From Rudanella paleaurantiibacter (GTDB lineage: Bacteria; Bacteroidota; Bacteroidia; Cytophagales; Spirosomataceae), in NCBI RefSeq assembly GCF_009184635.1, contig NZ_WELI01000007.1, positions 1 to 64,000 on the forward strand: a stretch of DNA of 64,000 nt, read 5' to 3'. The position numbers and the translations under genes were made by a program. Position 1 is the stretch's first letter. Each line of letters begins with the position of its first letter. Of the stretch, positions 60,195 to 64,000 are shown piece by piece. Below the pieces are notes generated by a model, which was given only the letters and a program-made list of their open reading frames with translations, was not told the DNA's origin and made no database searches.

Positions 60195-63100
60195 TTACAA
60201 TTTCTCCCGCAGGAAATCAGCCGTGTAGTTTTGTCCTTCGGGGAGTTGGGCCATCTCTTCGGGTGTACCCGCAAAGGTGATATACCCGCCCGTTTCGCCC
60301 CCTTCAGGACCCAGGTCGATGATATGGTCGGCACTTTTGATGACTTCCATATTGTGCTCAATGATAATCACCGAGTCGCCCTGATCCACGAGGGCGTTGA
60401 TGGCCTTGAGCAGTTTTCGGATGTCGTGAAAATGCAGACCCGTGGTCGGTTCGTCGAAAATGAACAGGGTGCCGCCTTTGTTAGGATTCCCTTTGCTCAG
60501 AAACGACGCCAGTTTCACCCGTTGAGCCTCACCACCCGACAAGGTGTTGGCCGATTGCCCCAGCCCCACATAACCCAGCCCAACCTCTTGCAGGGGTTGT
60601 AGCTTGTCGGCCATTTTGGGGTCGGCTTCGCGGAAGAAAGTAATGGCTTCATCCACGGTCATGCTCAGAATATCGGCCACGTTTTTGCCGTGGAGCGTTA
60701 CTTCGAGCACCTCCTGCTTGAACCGCCGACCGTTGCAGCCCTCGCATTTGAGGTAAATGTCGGCCATGAACTGCATCTCTACCTTTACCTCGCCTTCACC
60801 CTGACAAACCTCACAGCGCCCCCCGTCGACGTTAAACGAAAACTGACTCGGCTTGTAGCCGCGAGCTTTTGAAATAGGTTGCTCCGACATCACCTGCCGA
60901 AGATAATCGTAGGCTTTGATGTACGTGACGGGGTTTGAGCGGCTCGATTTGCCAATCGGGTTCTGATCGATCATCTCGATGGCCGTGATCTGATCGAGGC
61001 TACCGGTAAGTTCGCTGTAGCGGCCTGCTTCTTCGGAGCCTTCACCTTTCAGGCGGGCCAGCGCCGGATACAGCACTTTTCGGATGAGCGTACTCTTACC
61101 TGAGCCCGACACGCCCGTGACCACCGTCAGGGTATTGAGCGGAAACCGGGCGTCTACGTGCTTGAGGTTGTTCTCGTTGGCACCTTTCAGCTCGATAAAA
61201 TGCATACCCTTCCGCCGGAACGTGGGCGTCGCGATGGTTTCGCGGCCCGTCAGGAAGTCGAGGGTGTGGGAATGGAAGGGCAAGGCTACCGGACGGTGAG
61301 GAGTGAGGAGTGAGGAGTGAGGAGTTGCTTGCGCGAGCTCTATCTCCTCACTCCTCGCTCCTCGCTCCTCGCTCCTTAAGGAGCCCTGAAACACCAAATG
61401 CCCTCCGCCGGTGCCGGCTTCGGGGCCAATGTCGATCAGTTGGTCGGCGGCCCGCATCACTTCTTCTTCGTGCTCAACCACGATCACGGTATTGCCCATG
61501 TCGCGCAGAGATTCGAGTACGCTCACGAGTCGGCGGGTATCGCGCGGGTGGAGGCCAATGCTCGGTTCGTCCAGAATATACATAGAGCCTACCAGGGCCG
61601 AACCAAGCGAGGTAGCCAGTTTAATGCGCTGGTACTCACCGCCCGACAGGGTATTGGTGAGCCGGTTGAGGGTCAGGTAGCCCAGCCCCACGCGTTCCAT
61701 ATAATCGAGCCGGTTCCGAATTTCGACCAGAATCCGACCGGCTACTTTCTGGGTAGTTGCGGGCAGGTCGAGGGCGCGGAAGTAAGCCGCTACCTCGGTG
61801 ATCGGCATGAGAACCAGATCGGTAATCGAGATTTTATGGCCATCGTTGCCGGTCAGTTTTACATAGCTGGCGTCTTTGCGCAAGCGCGAGCCCCGGCATT
61901 CGGGGCAGGTGGTTTTGCCCCGGTATCGCGAGAGCATCACCCGGTACTGCACCTTGAACGTTTGGCTTTCGACCCACACAAAGAAATCGTGCAGGCCCGA
62001 AAAGTACGCGTTGCCTGTCCAGAGCAAATCTTTCTGCTCCGGCGTAAGGTCTTTGAAAGGTCGGTGAATGGGGAAGTCGAACCGAATACCATTGCGCAAC
62101 AGGGGTTTCAGAAACTCCTCACTCATTTTCTCGCTCCGCCAGGGGGCAATGGCTCCTTCAAACACCGACAGATTTTTGTCGGGCACCACCAAATCGGGGT
62201 CAATGCCCAGTACCTTCCCGAAACCGTCGCATCTGCGGCAGGCTCCGTAGGGGTTGTTGAACGTGAACAGATTCACGCTCGGCTCTTCGAACGCAATCCC
62301 GTCAAGTTCGAACTTATCTGAAAATAGCTGCGACTCGCCCCGGCTCACCACATCAACGCGGCAAGTGCCGTCGCCCTCGTTGAAAGCCGTTTGTACCGAA
62401 TCCGAGAATCGGTACTGCGTATCTTCGTCGGGTTGGCCATTATCATCGAGCAGTACCGTACCGCGGTCAACGAGCAGTTCGAGCGGGGCCGTGTTGGCGA
62501 GCGCGTTCAGTTCGTCGGTGGGGAGTTCGAGCAGGTCTTCAATCTGCCGCACCTGTCGGTCGGGCCGGTCGGTTGTACCGTTGTCGATCACCACCCGCGT
62601 GTAGCCTTTTTGCAACAGAATCCTGAGTTCGTACTCCAGCGTGCGGCCCTCATGAATGAGCAGGGGCGTGGTAATCATGACCCGCTCGGTGGGTTGGTCG
62701 GGGGGGGCGGCCTGCGCAAAAATATAGTTGACCACGTCGGTCACGGTATCCCGGCGCACCGCTCGGCCCGACACGGGCGAGTAGGTAGTACCTGCCCGGG
62801 CGAAGAGCAGTTTGAGGTAATCGTAAATTTCGGTGCTGGTGCCGACCGTAGAGCGGGGGTTGCGCGTCGATACTTTTTGCTCGATAGCAATGGCGGGCGA
62901 CACGCCCCGGATATACTCCACTTCGGGTTTTTCCATCCGACCCAAAAACTGGCGGGCGTAGCTGCTCAAACTCTCCACGTACATGCGCTGGCCTTCGGCA
63001 AACAGGGTGTCGAACGCGAGCGATGATTTGCCGGAGCCTGAGAGGCCCGTCAGGACCACCAGTTTATTACGGGGAATGGCAACGTCAACATTTTTCAGGT

Positions 63101-63203
63101 TGTGTACCTTTGCTCCTTTGATAAGGATGTACTGCTTCGGATCGAGGTCGTCAATAGCGACGATTGGGCCTGTTTCCGCAAGGTTCCCGGAGGTTGTGTT
63201 CAT
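60195..63203 (-). CDS. uvrA: excinuclease ABC subunit A, with an in-frame repeat insertion
   Basis: The 1002-residue protein finds DNA damage for UvrB loading. Two ABC modules are complete: Walker A motifs [12 protein letters not shown] (near 55) and [11 protein letters not shown], signature [14 protein letters not shown] and [14 protein letters not shown], and zinc-binding CEVCQGEGE and CEGCNGRRF in the C-terminal half. CRRCDGFG and [11 protein letters not shown] lie in the first half. Residues about 609-637 ([18 protein letters not shown]) are encoded by the inverted repeat at 61296-61376 and break the usual GGGHLVFQG-to-linker path without shifting the frame. The insertion lies in a surface linker after the first ABC signature, so activity is probably kept. 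Confidence 0.95.
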   Translation of the reverse strand: MNTTSGNLAETGPIVAIDDLDPKQYILIKGAKVHNLKNVDVAIPRNKLVVLTGLSGSGKSSLAFDTLFAEGQRMYVESLSSYARQFLGRMEKPEVEYIRGVSPAIAIEQKVSTRNPRSTVGTSTEIYDYLKLLFARAGTTYSPVSGRAVRRDTVTDVVNYIFAQAAPPDQPTERVMITTPLLIHEGRTLEYELRILLQKGYTRVVIDNGTTDRPDRQVRQIEDLLELPTDELNALANTAPLELLVDRGTVLLDDNGQPDEDTQYRFSDSVQTAFNEGDGTCRVDVVSRGESQLFSDKFELDGIAFEEPSVNLFTFNNPYGACRRCDGFGKVLGIDPDLVVPDKNLSVFEGAIAPWRSEKMSEEFLKPLLRNGIRFDFPIHRPFKDLTPEQKDLLWTGNAYFSGLHDFFVWVESQTFKVQYRVMLSRYRGKTTCPECRGSRLRKDASYVKLTGNDGHKISITDLVLMPITEVAAYFRALDLPATTQKVAGRILVEIRNRLDYMERVGLGYLTLNRLTNTLSGGEYQRIKLATSLGSALVGSMYILDEPSIGLHPRDTRRLVSVLESLRDMGNTVIVVEHEEEVMRAADQLIDIGPEAGTGGGHLVFQGSLRSEERGARSEEIELAQATPHSSLLTPHRPVALPFHSHTLDFLTGRETIATPTFRRKGMHFIELKGANENNLKHVDARFPLNTLTVVTGVSGSGKSTLIRKVLYPALARLKGEGSEEAGRYSELTGSLDQITAIEMIDQNPIGKSSRSNPVTYIKAYDYLRQVMSEQPISKARGYKPSQFSFNVDGGRCEVCQGEGEVKVEMQFMADIYLKCEGCNGRRFKQEVLEVTLHGKNVADILSMTVDEAITFFREADPKMADKLQPLQEVGLGYVGLGQSANTLSGGEAQRVKLASFLSKGNPNKGGTLFIFDEPTTGLHFHDIRKLLKAINALVDQGDSVIIIEHNMEVIKSADHIIDLGPEGGETGGYITFAGTPEEMAQLPEGQNYTADFLREKL
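61296..61376. repeat. inverted repeat inserted within the uvrA coding frame
   Basis: The left arm (61296-61324) has four GTGAGGA-type words. The right arm (61344-61376) has CTCCTCGCTCCTCG-type words and pairs with the left apart from regular T/C variants. It has the same form as the intergenic hairpins but lies inside a conserved gene. Read on the minus strand it encodes about 27-30 extra residues. Confidence 0.88.
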
Positions 63204-63351
63204 TCAGAAAGTTAAGCAAACCGTATCTGTAGGCTAACGGTTTTCAACGGAATTAGGTTTCTGGAAACCAATCATTCGTTGGCTTGTTAATGGGCCAGAA
63301 GATTTGGGTAGCTTGCCCGTCGATTCGTTGTTTTTTACCAACCATTCAGCC

Positions 63352-63981
63352 ATGAATTTTGTCGAGGAAGATATGTACCGATTGCTGGTGGCCCTGCTGG
63401 TGGGTGGCCTGATCGGGGTTGAGCGCGAATACCACAGCAAGGCTGCGGGGTTTCGGACCATGATTATGATTTGTGTGGGGGCGGCTTTGTTTACGCTGGC
63501 TTCGGAGCGCATCGGTGACTCCGGCGACCGGATTGCCGCCAATATTGTGAACGGGATTGGTTTCCTGGGCGCGGGAATCGTGTTTAAGGAAGACAACCGG
63601 GTGCGGGGCCTGACAACGGCCGCTACCGTTTGGGCGGTGGGGGCCCTGGGCATGTGCATCGGCGGTGGGCATTACGACATCGGGCTGTTGGGAGCTGCGG
63701 TAGTACTGGCTACGCTCTGGCTCATGGTAGGAACTTCCAACTGGATTGGCTCCAAAAACCAGCAGCGCGATTATAAAATCGTGACAACCTTTAAAAACAA
63801 AACGCTGCAACATTACGAGCGGTTGTTTGAAGAGTGCGGGCTGGTGCCACGACGCGGGCGTCAGGAGCGTATTGGTAATGAGATTATCGGACAATGGCGG
63901 GTGTCGGGCCCCGATAAAGCCCACGAAAAGTGTATCAAGCGGCTCTTAAACGATGCCGAGGTAAAGCAGTTTGTGTTCTAA
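63352..63981 (+). CDS. MgtC/SapB-family membrane protein
   Basis: The 209-residue protein has four or five hydrophobic helices (about 8-125) with LLVGGLIGVEREYHSKAAGFRT, NIVNGIGFLGAGIVFKED and GLTTAATVWAVGALGMC, the MgtC/SapB signature. A soluble ACT-like C-terminus follows (about 140-209, KIVTTFKNKTLQHYE). The family is tied to Mg2+ limitation, acid stress or membrane potential, but no transport activity is settled. The ATG at 63352 (MNFVEEDMY) is chosen because the 63304 start adds a 16-residue non-conserved segment. The gene ends 19 bp before the window edge. Confidence 0.88.
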   Translation: MNFVEEDMYRLLVALLVGGLIGVEREYHSKAAGFRTMIMICVGAALFTLASERIGDSGDRIAANIVNGIGFLGAGIVFKEDNRVRGLTTAATVWAVGALGMCIGGGHYDIGLLGAAVVLATLWLMVGTSNWIGSKNQQRDYKIVTTFKNKTLQHYERLFEECGLVPRRGRQERIGNEIIGQWRVSGPDKAHEKCIKRLLNDAEVKQFVF

Positions 63982-64000
63982 AAAATTTCGGGTACCCCTT

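Noticed and set aside
1-64000. tRNA, rRNA or riboswitch genes in the gaps
   Set aside because: Reading the gaps by eye I found no cloverleaf with GTTCGAnTC-type T arms, no rRNA sequence and no recognisable riboswitch core. A covariance-model scan would be needed to exclude weak candidates.

Overview
The window is a chromosomal segment of a Bacteroidota bacterium, most likely order Cytophagales and close to Spirosoma or Rudanella. The evidence is a SusC/SusD pair, two secreted proteases ending in type IX secretion (T9SS) sorting domains, Bacteroidota-specific families (DUF5723, DUF3823, DUF4834, 7TM-DISM histidine kinase), no Shine-Dalgarno signals, and promoters of the TTG-N17-20-TAnnTTTG type. 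The assignment is inferred from gene content. No tRNA, rRNA or CRISPR was seen.

Layout. 1-111 is the tail of an IS5-type transposase cut by the window edge. 0.2-7.4 kb holds a 7TM-DISM histidine kinase, a divergent LytTR regulator, a collar-like protein with a damaged C-terminus and a 1375-residue secreted coiled-coil/LamG protein. 7.6-14.1 kb is rplU-rpmA, a NifU-like protein, DUF5723, nhaD, a LolA-like protein and DUF3500. 14.1-17.5 kb is an operon of a thermolysin-like metallopeptidase and a ComEC-like metallo-beta-lactamase (MBL) protein. 17.8-20.3 kb is YitT, DUF1080 and recO. 20.4-27.0 kb carries two paralogous T9SS proteases. 27.2-29.9 kb is an FAH-family enzyme, purK and arfB. 30.1-32.4 kb is a tandem array of five paralogous small proteins that I do not recognise. 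32.4-40.2 kb is an UlaG-like MBL protein and a polysaccharide utilisation locus (GH43, DUF3823, SusD, SusC) probably aimed at arabinan. 40.7-47.1 kb is hemH, a LolA-like protein, oxyR, menA, a secreted glutathione peroxidase and argS. 47.3-55.7 kb has two unknown proteins, an O-methyltransferase, a polyprenyl-phosphate glycosyltransferase, an rfbD-like reductase, a cyclophilin, an ABC ATPase, purN and a lipoprotein. 55.7-58.4 kb is DUF4834, a TauE/SafE permease and a persulfide-dioxygenase/rhodanese protein. 58.4-64.0 kb is a small unknown, pdhB, uvrA and mgtC.

Most genes are housekeeping and stand in short units of one or two. The units with a clear shared task are the arabinan locus, the sulfur pair TauE plus persulfide dioxygenase, and the peptidase-MBL operon. 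The two most unusual features are the five-gene tandem family at 30.1-32.4 kb and a dense set of intergenic inverted repeats whose arms are built from short word-like motifs. At least a dozen of these lie in the window. One has entered the uvrA reading frame in frame, and others contribute the stop codons of neighbouring genes.
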